From Carex sylvatica (lineage: Eukaryota > Streptophyta > Magnoliopsida > Poales > Cyperaceae): a DNA stretch of 64,000 bases. The notes below the pieces were generated by a model, which saw only the letters and a list, made by a program, of their open reading frames with translations, made no database searches and was not told the DNA's origin. Position numbers and translations under genes: made by a program. Where the stretch lies: the NCBI GenBank assembly GCA_964058845.1, contig CAXKVR010000028.1, positions 124,001-188,000 on the forward strand, read 5' to 3'. Of this stretch, positions 50,772-62,212 are shown piece after piece (position 1 is the stretch's first letter; every line of letters begins with the position of its first letter).

Positions 50772-51185
50772 GAGAGTTATGCCTTTAATTTTTATGTCTC
50801 CACGTACCTTTATTTTTAAAAACTTAAATAACTCAAAATTTAAAATTTAAATGTCAAACTAAAACCGTTAGATGCGATCTATGTTATTTTTCTTATGTAT
50901 CCATAAAAAATTATTACATTTTGATTTTACTTTTATATAAATCAATAAGTTGAAAAATTAACTTCTAGAAATTATCTACATTAGTATACATTTTTACAAG
51001 CTCAAGATGACAACCAAAACAAAGTTGAAATGCCATAATTTTTTTACACGTGCATAGATTATATGATGTAGTTCACATCCAACGGTTTTATTTTGAATTT
51101 TAAAATTTAAATTTTGAGTTATTAAATTTTTAAAAAATAGAAATATGATGGAAACACAAAAAATAGAGGCATTTGAACTCTCCTC
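50772..51185. mobile_element. Inverted-repeat element (~414 bp), possibly Mutator-like
   Basis: Long diverged inverted arms of about 130 nt: AGAGAGTTATGCCTTTAATT...TAACTCAAAATTTAAA...AAACCGTTAGATGCGA pairs with ...CATCCAACGGTTTTATTTT...TTTTGAGTTATT...AGAGGCATTTGAACTCTCC. The direct repeat TTATTTTTATTA flanks it (50760-50771, 51186-51197); it is AT-simple, so a 9-bp duplication is suggested rather than proven. Confidence 0.72.
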
Positions 51186-51197
51186 TTATTTTTATTA

Positions 51198-51878
51198 TTT
51201 TTGTGTTGTTTCAAACCCTATTTCTCCGGTTAACAAATGATGTTAAAATATTGATTGTTAATATTTTTAACGTAATAAATTTGTTAACACATTTCACTCA
51301 TATAATATCTTAAATTAGATATATATCACAGACCTCAGTAGAATCTGATTGTTGGATTTCAATTTAAGCGAGAGATTGTATCACTGTCATCAGGTAACAA
51401 TTAACAATTAATAATTGATGTTAAAATAGTATTTGCATATTGTAATCGTCAAAGATTACATTTTTCACACCATATAATTACATAATTTTTTTTACTTCTT
51501 ATTATATGCATCTTAGATATTTTTATAATTTTGGACTTATTTGAAATTATTAACTCGTCAAAACTAATTATATTTCAAATATAAATTAATAAGGGTATAA
51601 GTAGCTATTAAAAATAAAAAAAATTGGGTCAAAGTGATAAAAAGTATTAATAGCGTAACATAATTAAAAACTTGAAGCTAATTTATTTTTATTGTGTATC
51701 CATTAAAACCTTTTTTTTGTTTGTTAATAATCTGAAAAGAAAATTGAAGGTTCTCGTTAGAAATATCATTTTATCAAGGACCACATACGAAAAAGTTCCT
51801 GCAGCATTTCTTCCTCACACCGCCTTTTTTTTTTTCTTCCTTATTTAATCCCCCGCAACAATTGATAAAGTGATACTG
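51198..51878. other. AT-rich spacer upstream of the TPR gene
   Basis: No coding potential. The last ~100 bases, with a T-rich tract and the CCCCCGCAACAATTG stretch before the start codon, probably include the 5' UTR of the gene beginning at 51879. Confidence 0.4.
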
Positions 51879-54383
51879 ATGGCCATGAAAATGGTGTGGA
51901 AATCTGGTAGTAAAAGAGAAAAGCTTCGACCACTTCGGAACTCTAGTCTCCCATTTGAGACCGAAGAAGAAAAGGACGAGGAAGAATTACTACCACCCAC
52001 TGAAATAAACCCTAACCACTCGGGGGCGAAATCTCTAGATTCCCGATTCAGTGAAAAAGACGATCTGAAACAACTATTTGAGTCTCTCCAATCTCAAGGA
52101 AATCAACTTGCCGAGGTTTCTTGTTCGATTTCTTATTTTATTTACACTCTTTTGCAATTTTGAGAGAAGTGTTGGAACTTAGATTTTCTGTGATGTTTTC
52201 ACCTTCAAGCGTGTTTGTAACAGCCACAGAGAATATATATATTACTGGTATAGTTTAGGTAGAGCTGCCACAGCACTACTGTACCAGTACAAGGTACTGT
52301 ATACCAATTTGGGAAAGCCAGGATCCTATGTTAACCCTCAAGAGGAATTACTCTTTTTTTGTATAAATTTCTCTGATAATATTATATATTTGATCATACA
52401 ATTATAGGCTGGGAAGTATAAAGAAGCCCTTTCAAAATGGGAAACAGCACTTAATTTAATGCCAGAAAACGAAACAGTACATGAACAAAAGGCTCAAGTC
52501 TTGCTGGAACTAGGTGATGCCTGGAATTCTTTAAAAGCCGCTACCAGTATGTTTTCTTCTCTTCTTAGTTAAAGTTATTTTCAGATAGTATATGAACATC
52601 TGATTGTTTTATTCCATGCCACTTTCAGGAGCTACACAACTGAAGCCTTCGTGGCCCGAGGTTTGTACTTCCACAGCCTACATTAGATTGTAGTATATTA
52701 ATTTAGTGATTTGTATCTAGAATTAGAATAACAAAAACTATACAAAGGTTTTTACTTCCCTACTTACATATGAATAACCAATTAATGAAAAAGATACATG
52801 AAGAGTGTAACATGAATTATTTTGTATGCAGGCTTGGGTTACACTTGGTAGAGCGCAGTTAAATTTCGGTGAACCTGATTCAGCGATTGAAAGCTTTGAC
52901 AAGGCTTTAGCTCTAAAGGTGGGCACATATTATTTTTTTCTCACTTCCAACTTTTTCCTGTTTGATAATTGTAATAATAAAAACAGAACTATAATTCAAC
53001 CACTGTTAATGACTGCAATAATAAATTGTAAAGCTATATCCAGGGGTGGATCCAGGATTTTGTTCAGGGATAGGCACAAAATATTGATAAGAGTACAATT
53101 TTTTCTCTTAATGAATTAGAAAAAAGTAGTATATACGGATCTAAACAAGTCACATCACGACACGGTTCCGTCAGGGCACATGTGCCGATTACGTGCTATG
53201 ACTCGCGTGTTATGTGTCATGACCACCTTTCGGAAATTTGACACAACAAGACACATCACGTAAAATATTTAATCACAACACAACACGTGTGGTTACTTAT
53301 AATATTAGATCTTAATCAAATGGTGAATCCTAAATAAACTAATCTAAATTATGAAGAAAAAAAAGTTAAACATGACCAAACATGGTAGGTCACGTTTGGA
53401 CACGTGATCACGTCCTGGCGTGATTAACGTGCCATGATCATCCTTTCAAATTTAGTTACAGTACGATACGTACGTGATCCAATTCACGGTACATATTTAT
53501 ATACTTAGTAGTTGATCTTTTTTTTCTCCTAACAAATCAACGATTCTTCTAAGTGAAATAGCGAATCAGACGGTGCCTTTTCTTTCTTTCTTTCATTTAC
53601 GCGAATCAATATGGCTTGACTTTTTTCCATGCAATTTTCTTCTACTGGATCGTGAATTAAATTCGGGGGTAGGCACTACATCTATTCAGCGGGAGGCACA
53701 AGTATAAAATACTACTGTGTCTAAAAAAAAGTTCGAATTTGCCACTCCTGGATCTATTTGGATCTGCCAGTGGCTATATCCCAGTTAGTATAGTATTCTA
53801 GGATCAAGAAACTGTATTGTTATTTCACATTGTTAGATACACAAAAAAGGTTTAGGCCAAATTTTAATCGACCAGACAAAGTATGCTGAATCTATAGATA
53901 ATAACTGGATTAGCTTTGCATTATTTGCTTTTGCAGCCAAAATACATTTCATCTAGTTATATACTTATTTTTATTCTATGTGATTACTGTTATTGTTATT
54001 TCACATTGTTAGATACACAAAAAAGTTTAGGCCAAATTTTAATTGACCAGACATAGTATGCTGAATCTATAGATAATAACTGGATTAGCTTTGCATTATT
54101 TGCTTTTGCAGCCAAAATACATTTCACCTAGTTATATACTTATTTTTATTCTATGTGATTACTGTTATCATCACGAATATTGTTGTTGTTATTCTTTTTT
54201 GTAATATGCTAATCAATAATTGTTTTATTTGCGCAGGCTGACAATGAGGAAGCTAAGAGGGATCGGCAATCAGCAATGCATCTTGTACAGAAAAGGAAGC
54301 AGCTACATTCATCTGGTCTTAGTGCAAATAAGAGGAGGTTTATAGTTGCTGACAAGGTTGAAAATTTACCAGAACACTCGTAA
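51879..54383 (+). CDS. TTC33: TTC33-like tetratricopeptide repeat protein (213 aa)
   Basis: Small TPR scaffold protein; biochemical role in plants is not established. Exons 51879-52115, 52408-52546, 52629-52660, 52832-52918, 54237-54383; all GT-AG and in phase. An acidic, low-complexity N-terminus (ETEEEKDEEELLPPTE) is followed by three TPR units over residues about 65-165: GNQLAEAGKYKEALSKWETAL, VHEQKAQVLLELGDAWNSLKAA, and AWVTLGRAQLNFGEPDSAIESF. A basic tail follows with KRDRQSAMHLVQKRKQL and SANKRRF. The first ATG (51879) and a second two codons on are both possible starts. The last intron (1.3 kb) carries an hAT element and a tandem duplication. The gene is convergent with the transporter on the other strand, about 460 bp between stops. 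Confidence 0.9.
53041..53772. mobile_element. hAT-type element in the last intron of the TPR gene (732 bp)
   Basis: Starts CAGGGGTGGATCCAGGATT and ends AGATCCAAATAGATCCAG on the reverse strand view (terminal GGATCTGCCAGTG). An exact 8-bp duplication GCTATATC flanks it (53033-53040, 53773-53780). Ends belong to the same CAGGGGCGGATCC family as the elements at 4184 and 39190. The interior (about 53120-53490) holds CACGACACG/ACACGTG-rich sequence that looks like a further insertion. No transposase. Confidence 0.88.
53816..54167. repeat. Tandem duplication, 176-bp unit, in the TPR gene intron
   Basis: Two copies (53816-53991, 53992-54167) starting ATTGTTATTTCACATTG, differing by about four substitutions and one base of length. 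It lies directly between the hAT element and the last exon. Confidence 0.95.
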
Positions 54384-54845
54384 ATTGTAGAATGTTTTGT
54401 GCAGCAGTTTTGAAGTTAAATTAGGAACTCTGGGGAGTTCTCTTTTGTACAGACTTGTTGACATGAATGAAATATTTATATTGTTTCCTCATTATGCGCT
54501 GTTTAATCTTTTGAAGATATCGCTTGCGCACATAACATTATGTGTTGTACTGGCAGCTAAACCTCTCAATAGAAATTTCCACAAGTTGGCAAAAAAGGCA
54601 AATATATTTTATCACAACAAAGTATAAGTAAAACAAGAAAACCATGAAACAAAAAAAAATACAAAGAAGAGATCTCAATGGACATTCTTATGTGGCTTTT
54701 ATTATAACTAAAATTGTATTCTGGTCCATAAAAATTGAGTCTGAACACTATAATGCTACCTAAAATTTAGTAGTGTTAACATCCTCCACAAAACAAATAC
54801 CGGATTAAATAAAAAAGAATGACTACAATGTCCTTCCTGCTAAAT

Positions 54846-56126
54846 TCACTCAAAAATTCTCTCTCCAGTTGAGAATGCCAAATATACCACTGAACTAAAG
54901 ATGCAAAGAATACCCTGAACCAAAAACGCCAATTTCCAACCCTCCGAGCTTGTCAGGTCCTGACTCTCCTTCTTACTGGATTCTAACATCAAACCCGTTA
55001 ACCAAACTCCAACTATACCGGCAACCGTCCCGGCTGTGTTAGAAACCCCCATGACTATACCCGCATACTTGGGGGCTATGTCCATGTGGTTTACCGCGAA
55101 ACCAGCCCGGCCAAGTGCCAGAGATCCAAGAGAGATAGAGGCACAAACCAAGGTCCAGCTAACAGTTTTAACTAAAGGCAATACCATTAAAGCCACCGCT
55201 GATACCAAAAACCCAATTGTGTTAAGAAGCTTACGGGTCCAAGTAATTGAAAACATCCTTTTGGTGATTAAATGATCTGCCACCACCCCGCCTATGTTTG
55301 AAAATAGGAACATAAACAGGTACGGTACCATCTTAGAAAACCCTAACTCTTCAAGGCTGGTTTGTAGTGCCTTGTCGAAGTATGTTGGTAGCCAATTCAT
55401 CAAAACATATAATGCATAGTGAAATGTGAAATTGTTCACTACTATAGCCCAAACAGGCAAGCTGAATATGATCCTCCTCCATGGTATTCTGTTTGCTAAT
55501 TTTAACCTCTCTCTTGACCGTGATATGGGTAAGCTTGCCTCCCCTATGCTGGTACGGGGTGGATCAACTGCGAACTTGTACCAGATTATGGACCAGAGAA
55601 AGCCCAAAAAAGCCTCAACCCGAAAAATCAATCTGGGCCCATATTTAACCAAACTTGGCAAAATAAGGGTGCCACAAGCAGCACCGAGATACATACCGGA
55701 GGTGGTAAGAGAAACCGATCGAGACCTCTCATGTGGCGGAACCCACTGCGCTAGAACTGTGTGTATAGAGGGAAAAATGAAGCCTTGGCCAACTCCAATC
55801 AAAAGCCGAGAGAGAACCAGAAAGGTTGTTCTTTTAGGGTCTAGTGGGGTGAATGCACATGTGAACGACCACATGATAAATGACCACAGAAGAACCCGGC
55901 GGCCGCCAAACCTCTGTGCAGCCCACCCACCAGGGATTTGGGAAATTACGTACCCGTAATAGAAAACAGAAAGAATTAACCCTTTGCTAGATTCATTGAT
56001 TTTCGCATTATCTGCAGCATCGGTGTATGATATAGGGAAACCGACACGTTCTACATAGCACGCATTTGTGCATAAGAAAGTTAGAAAAACAATTATGTAG
56101 CGCTTTGGAACCCTTATTTTTGCCAT
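54846..56126 (-). CDS. PHT4;6: PHT4;6-like anion transporter (major facilitator family, 426 aa)
   Basis: Twelve-helix MFS carrier of the PHT4/ANTR (SLC17-like) family; PHT4;6 members move phosphate or related anions across Golgi membranes. The CDS is one uninterrupted exon. Start chosen at ATG 56126 (MAKIRVPKRY); the open frame extends 26 codons further but without an ATG, and family members begin just here. Family motifs: ERVGFPISYT, FYYGYVISQIPGGWAAQRFGGR, QGFIFPSIHTVLAQWVPPHE, NNFTFHYALYVLMNWLPTYF, GRAGFAVNHMDIAPKYAG, VMGVSNTAGTVAG, end FSTGERIFE. The absence of an N-terminal transit peptide fits PHT4;6 rather than the plastid members. An upstream, out-of-frame ATG at 56235 opens a 75-codon frame across the start, unless that part of the leader is spliced. 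Confidence 0.93.
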   Translation of the reverse strand: MAKIRVPKRYIIVFLTFLCTNACYVERVGFPISYTDAADNAKINESSKGLILSVFYYGYVISQIPGGWAAQRFGGRRVLLWSFIMWSFTCAFTPLDPKRTTFLVLSRLLIGVGQGFIFPSIHTVLAQWVPPHERSRSVSLTTSGMYLGAACGTLILPSLVKYGPRLIFRVEAFLGFLWSIIWYKFAVDPPRTSIGEASLPISRSRERLKLANRIPWRRIIFSLPVWAIVVNNFTFHYALYVLMNWLPTYFDKALQTSLEELGFSKMVPYLFMFLFSNIGGVVADHLITKRMFSITWTRKLLNTIGFLVSAVALMVLPLVKTVSWTLVCASISLGSLALGRAGFAVNHMDIAPKYAGIVMGVSNTAGTVAGIVGVWLTGLMLESSKKESQDLTSSEGWKLAFLVQGILCIFSSVVYLAFSTGERIFE

Positions 56127-57090
56127 TCTTCTTGCAGAAATGAAGTAACTGAGTGCTGTATCTCTTAAAGGTGTCGCATGGAGCTTGTTCTTTGAGCTCT
56201 CCAAAAGATGTCTCGGATAATTGGAGCTGGTTCATCCAATGCTTATGCTCCTTCCTTTTGTGAAGTGATTGATAGGAGGTGATTCTTTATAATAACAGGG
56301 GTCTTTGTAACCACCTACATTAAATGCAAAGCACTGAGTGTTTAGAAACAGCTAAAATATAGAAAAGGTTTTTTCTATGAATCAATTGACTTCACAAAAC
56401 ATAAAAACATTAGAAGCCTTTCTTCAGATTCAATCACAATCCAAAAATTACTATTCTATCCCCAGACCCCTAAATTAAAGAAAATTTTCCAAAATTCCTA
56501 AGTTATCCCTTCTGAATGTTTAAAGGTTGCTACGTTTAGCCATTATCGTTCACAAAATTTCATCATTCAGATCCAAAAATCAGATCTTGACTTTTCTAGA
56601 TCTAATCTCCACCGAAATTGAAGATTCCTATTAGGAAATGTATAACATTGCGCGATAACATCTGTAGAAAGGAAGAAGTAAAAAGTAAGAACTGAAGAAA
56701 AACAGCAAAAGATCGAACCTAACGGACTTCAGCCGAAACCCTAGCACAAGGGTCGGTCGGATTCGAATAGGCCTCAACTAGAAGCAACTCCCTACTTGAA
56801 TATGGATTGGTGAGAAATCTGAGTATTTTGATAACAGATCTCGCAGGAGCCGCTAGTGTTAGTGAAGAGAAGAGAGACCAAAATGGGAACAGTTAAGTAG
56901 AAACGGCAATGGCGGGTACACTGGAGGGAGATGATTATTATTTTTATTTTTTTCAAAGAGGTTTCTGATTATGAGGGAAGAGAGAGAGAGAGAGGGGGGA
57001 GATGCATATATGTCTTCTTCTATATAATTTACTGTGGAATGCAGGTACAATTATTTTGATTTTCTTCGACAAAATAAAAGAGGTAACTAG
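56127..57090 (-). promoter_or_regulatory. Leader and upstream region of the PHT4;6-like gene
   Basis: Minus-strand sequence upstream of the start. A possible non-coding first exon lies around 56717-56870 (minus strand, ending GTCCGTTAG|GTTCG), implying a leader intron, but the acceptor is not clear. A GA/CT microsatellite (about 56980-57000) sits upstream. Placement is tentative. Confidence 0.35.
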
Positions 57091-58450
57091 GTTTTGCCGA
57101 CATTTTTATTTTTATCCATTTTCTAATATATTTTAATTAAAATAATTAAGATTAAAAAAAATTAAAAATACTCAAGTTGCAGAAAAATCATGTTACTTGA
57201 GATTTTTTTTTTTTTTTGTTGGAACTTGGAATTAAGACCCCAAGTCGCAGAAAATTTTTGCGACTTGGGATTTAATATTTTTTTTCCCGTTGCATTATAT
57301 CTTTTTAAACTTTGAAAAAAATAATTATTATTGTGTTAAGGCATATATTGAACAATTATAGATAATTTTTGCGGTTTGGGATTTAATTTTTTTGCACTAT
57401 AAAATTCCCATTGCACTACATCTTTTTGAATTTTGAAAAAAATAAAATAATTATCGTGTAAAAGACATATATTGAATAATTATAAATCATTTTAATGATT
57501 TTTGAATAATAAATGAAACCATAATTCATTAAAAATAAGCAAATGTCCACAATAAATAGTAAATGCATTTTAAAATAATTATATGAATAATTCTTGAATA
57601 ATCTATTAGACTTTTGACTAAACAAAATACCGATCGTTATATGTCTACCGTTGATAGAAAACTTAAACTGAATTTTTGAGACACTAAATGACGTTTTTTT
57701 GCAATTCTGATGCTTTAGATGCCCGGGATTTTTTCCTGGGCAAAATCCGGATCCGTTTCGTCCTCCCTTTCTAAATTGTGACCATACGCGCAAATCTGAC
57801 TTTCCTAGCCAAAGTTATGGCAGTTTAAAGTTTAAAAAAAAAATAATGCTTCCATGCAAAAACACCAATAACGCACCACCGATGCTTTATGCCCAGCTTA
57901 ACGACGGCAGAAGTGCGCATCAATGTTTCATTGCCAAAACATCGATGACGCACCCATGCTCTCTAAACGGTCATAACTTTATTATTGCCAAAACATCGAT
58001 GACGTCAAAATATCGATAATGCATCCATACATATTAGCCATAACTAGTATTAATTTTTTTCAAAAGCCTAAGAAATTATTCAAGAATTACCTATATAATT
58101 ATTTTAAAATGCATTTACTATTTATTGTGTGTGTTTGCTTATTTTTTTTAATGGATTACAGTTTCATTTATTATTCAAATATTATTAAAATTATCTATTA
58201 TTATTCAATATATGTCATTTACATGATAATTTTTTTTTTTTTCAAAATTCAAAGAGATATAGTGCAACGGAGTTTTTATAGTGAAAAAAAAAAATTAAAT
58301 CCCAAGTCGCAGGAATTTCGAGTCCCAGCAAAAAAAAAAATCCCAAGTCGTAGGATTGTTTTGCGACTTGGGTATTTTTATTTTTTTTTCAAAATTTTAG
58401 TTATTTTTATTAAAATATATTAAAAATAGATAAAAATAAAAATGTCGGTA
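57091..58450. mobile_element. Large foldback element (~1.36 kb)
   Basis: Outer ends pair: GCCGACATTTTTATTTTTAT (about 57096) with ATAAAAATAAAAATGTCGG (about 58430). Inner parts also pair, e.g. AATAAATAGTAAATGCATTT (about 57552) with AAATGCATTTACTATTTATT (about 58107). Arms are roughly 400-550 nt, diverged by indels, around a ~430-nt loop that has two copies of TTGCCAAAACATCGATGACG. Each arm carries CCCAAGTCGCAG-type words that form small hairpins. No coding sequence and no clear target duplication, so the superfamily is undecided. Confidence 0.8.
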
Positions 58451-61400
58451 GGTTATGTCTCTATATCATCTTTCTATTTTCAAAATGACATATGAACTAT
58501 GTCACAGACTCACAAAAGTGGATATGAACAATTATTATATATTAATAATTATACTTTCTAATAACCACTAAAAATATAGTTGAAATTCTGTAATTTTGTA
58601 GATATATAAACGATAAAATATGAATTGCTTCTATATTTGACTTATTTTATGATTAAAATATTAAATATCTAGTAGTAATGTATTTATAATATTGAGGAAC
58701 AAATTTTGGAAGACAATTGAAATCTCTTAGAAACGGATCTAAATTATTTAATATTTAGTTTATCACTTATCTATATGAAAGACTATCGATTTTTTTATTT
58801 ATATCGTATTAAAAAAAAGAAGCCAAAATACTATGTTTTGAGGGAATTTTGAAAAATATCAGGGCCGCCAAATCAATCTGTGGCCCTCAAAAATCTAAAA
58901 AATACAATGTAAGACTAAATATATTAGGATTTTGAGGGGCCTCCAAACTAATCTGCGGTCCCTCAAGAATGAAACCGCAGAAAACCCTGATATTTTTCAA
59001 AATCTTCATAATTTGAGGTGTTTTGGTTTATTTTTTAATTTTGAATACAGTGTAGATAAAAATTTCGGAAAAGTCTACATAGAAAAAAAAAATTTATATG
59101 AAGCAGTTGAAATCCTAGAAAGTAGCATATTATTTTCTTATTGATGAAAATCTTGTAATAGTATAGTTTAGCTATCTTAAAAAAGCAATATAATTGAATT
59201 AATATCACACAACAAGGGCTAAGAAGTTGATGTACGAATTCCAACTTATTGTAACCAGAATAATTGCAGAAAGAGTTAGGTTGAGGGAGAAAACATGGTA
59301 CGCTGTATTAATTGTTCAGTCCCTACGTCTCTTTTCCTGCATTTAACCGTGCATCAGTTCTCCACATCAGCACCGAACAATAGACAAATTTTGAACGTGC
59401 ATGCCCAGAATGTGATACACTTATTTATCAGGGGTACATGCAAGTATGCAACAGAAGACCATACATATTATTATGATAATCTCATGTTTTCTGAAATATT
59501 AGAACGAATGTGCCGTAAATAATGCTGGGTATATTCCGAGGTTGAACCCGAAAATTACGGAGATTTCTCGTGCACTTAGACCCAATAACTTTCTTTATTA
59601 TCTATTTTCACAAAACCAACTAACCAAGTCCTGTAGTCATACGACATTTATGATTATTGGGACAATTGTAAATATATACAGATCTGAGTCAAATTATTTT
59701 TTTATTGAACGGTTTGAATAAGGTATATGTATATCCCGACATATACTGAGGAGCTTTTAAGCTGGAACCGATTTGAACTGTCAGTTCACGGATGATCTGC
59801 TTGAGACCGTTAGATCATGGATTCCTTCAATTGAAGATGAGTCTAATTAATTACCCAATTTAATCTGGGCCATCAACACTACCTCACTGATGATGGGCAA
59901 TCATTTCGGCCCAAAATTCCTATCAAATTAAATTTGAACAAAACTAGAGTGTGATGATTCATGATTGACTTTGGGGTTTTCTGCTGGTAACATCATCTTC
60001 TGCATTAACTAAGAAGATCTTTTGAGTTTAATTCTCAGCCGATCAGAATTATAATCAATTTGGTCCACATCAAAAGAAAAAAGAGCTGTCTACCTTCCAC
60101 CTTGTCCATCTAATATCTTCTCATGCACATTTTTAGTTGTTTAATAACTCACTAAATGCTCCTTATATGATTTGATGGTTTGTGATTTATTAAGATGCTT
60201 GTTGCAGGACATTAATTATTTTTTACTCTTTTATTAGCATTACTGATGTAACACTATTGCTGATATTGTTATGAAGTTTTATGTTAGTTTTTTGACTAAT
60301 TATATACATCATTAGAGTAAATATTGCAAAGTTTTATTAGGAATTTAAATAAACTTTATTATAATATGGAGACGTCAAACAAATTTAGGAAATTCTTACT
60401 AGGCTTCCGAATTTTACAGCTGTAGGGAAGAGTAAATAATATCCCAAAATTTAGTTTAATGATTTTTTATTTTCTATTGGAGCCATGGTCAAAGAATTAG
60501 GAGTGTAATTTTTAACTCGAACTGGTCCAATTTATTTTTTGAAATTTTGGCAGAAGCTGCCAGAAGGATTTAATTAAAAGAAAATGTCACTACAGCAGTT
60601 TGTTCCCAGCACTGGTACTTGACCAGATACCGGTACCATATTACATCTACCACCAAAAAATAATCTGTATCTCCCTCTAATCAGTATCTGGTAGGAGATT
60701 AGTGCTGGTCCAATTTATTAGAGAGAGCATTTTACACTTGCCAATAAGCTAAAATTAAGATGAGCTTTTTGTTTAAAGAGCTCAAATGAAAAGTTTCATT
60801 AAGGAAAAGAAAAAAGAATTTGGGTGGGGACTTGAAAGAGGAAGCAAGGATGGTTATTTAAGAAAGAAAAAGGACGAGACATAATTTTAAAATTATTTGA
60901 ATACCAAGTATATTTTAAAATTATTATTAGAATAACATAGAAATATATGTAAGTTTTGGAAATAAATTTTAGGGTGATATATAAGTTTATAATCTTTAAA
61001 TTTTAGGTACATTTTTATAATAATTTTTTTTTAAAAAAGAGAGTAAAAAACATATAGATAGAATCATAGAAACATATTTTTAATTTATTTTTTTTAGCCG
61101 GGAGGGCAAGTGTCCTCTTCTGATTCTATGTAGTTCTGTTACTGGATGCAAAGTAGCCGAATCCATTCAAAAAGTACTGAAAAAACATTTCAATATTTGC
61201 TTAATTTTCTAGGGTGTTGCTGCAAAAAAATTACCGAGATCTTCTAACTTAAAATGTATCCGCTGTTTACAAGTAAAATAAGAGTTGTTTACCTTTAATC
61301 AAATTTTACATTAAGTAAAAATTGTTTACTATTCTTTTTATAATTTAAAAAACCACTATTTTTCATTGATAGTAACAAATTAAAAATATATATATATAAA

Positions 61401-62212
61401 TTTGATCTCCAAATCATTTTAATACAGAGATTATATATATCCATTTGATTATTTAAACTTTAAAAATAAAAATAGAAACAAAAAATAAAACAACATTTTT
61501 ACATCTCAAAATTAACACCCTAATCCAACTCTATCTAAACATAGATACTCAGATTTGTGGTAAACTGCTCATTTTGTCTAAACTCTAAACACATATACCA
61601 TTTGTCAAAATCTAAGAATTATGAAGTATTCAATATGACGTTGAAAAAATATATTGTCTACTCAATATAAATATTGACATGTCAGCTATGGAGACATAAT
61701 GTCGACATATGAATTTCATCTGCAAATTTGACTTTGTTTAAAAACAAAAAAATCATGTTTCTTAATTCAGATCATGGTATCCATCTAAATTCGTTAGGCT
61801 GTAGATTTTAATGATCTGACACTTGGCATAAAAAAAAACTACGAAAATACAATACAAGAAGTAATGACGTCAACATGCTCTGTTTCTTTCATTAGTTTTT
61901 CGTACACTTCTTTTGTTTTTATTATTTTTTAATCAAAAATTGGGGAAGTTGACCTTAACTTCATTATCTTCGACTGCTTAAGGGATATATATATGCTCCA
62001 CAAATAAATTAAAGAGATCTTGTAAATAAACAAACCAATTGGAATCAGAAAGCATTGGCCACAAAATAAAGAGCACAAACCCAAATAAAATTTCCGTACA
62101 TGCTGTCAGAGCACCGAAACCTCTCTTCAACAAAACACCTGTTCCCTCCTTCCCATAAATCTCTCTTCTCATCTGTTCTCAACAGAGAATAAGAATAGAG
62201 GATACATAGACA
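58451..62212. other. Intergenic DNA, no gene seen
   Basis: AT-rich, no recognisable coding exon or RNA gene. It contains the small repeat at 58839-58995. The final ~200 bases should hold the promoter and 5' UTR of the ZIP gene; a TATATATATG stretch near 61985 is a possible TATA box. The rest is unassigned. Confidence 0.45.
58839..58995. repeat. Small mixed inverted/direct repeat
   Basis: TTTTGAAAAATATCAGGG at the left end is mirrored by CCCTGATATTTTTCAAAA at the right. Between them, GGCCGCCAAATCAATCTG and GGCCTCCAAACTAATCTG are direct near-copies about 75 bp apart. Possibly a miniature element; no target duplication identified. Confidence 0.7.

Noticed and set aside
55426..55959. 177-codon frame on the + strand
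   Set aside because: Antisense shadow of the PHT4;6-like coding exon, which has strong family motifs on the minus strand.
56127..56204. 26-codon N-terminal extension of the transporter
   Set aside because: It is open but has no ATG (only TTG), and related transporters begin at the ATG at 56126.
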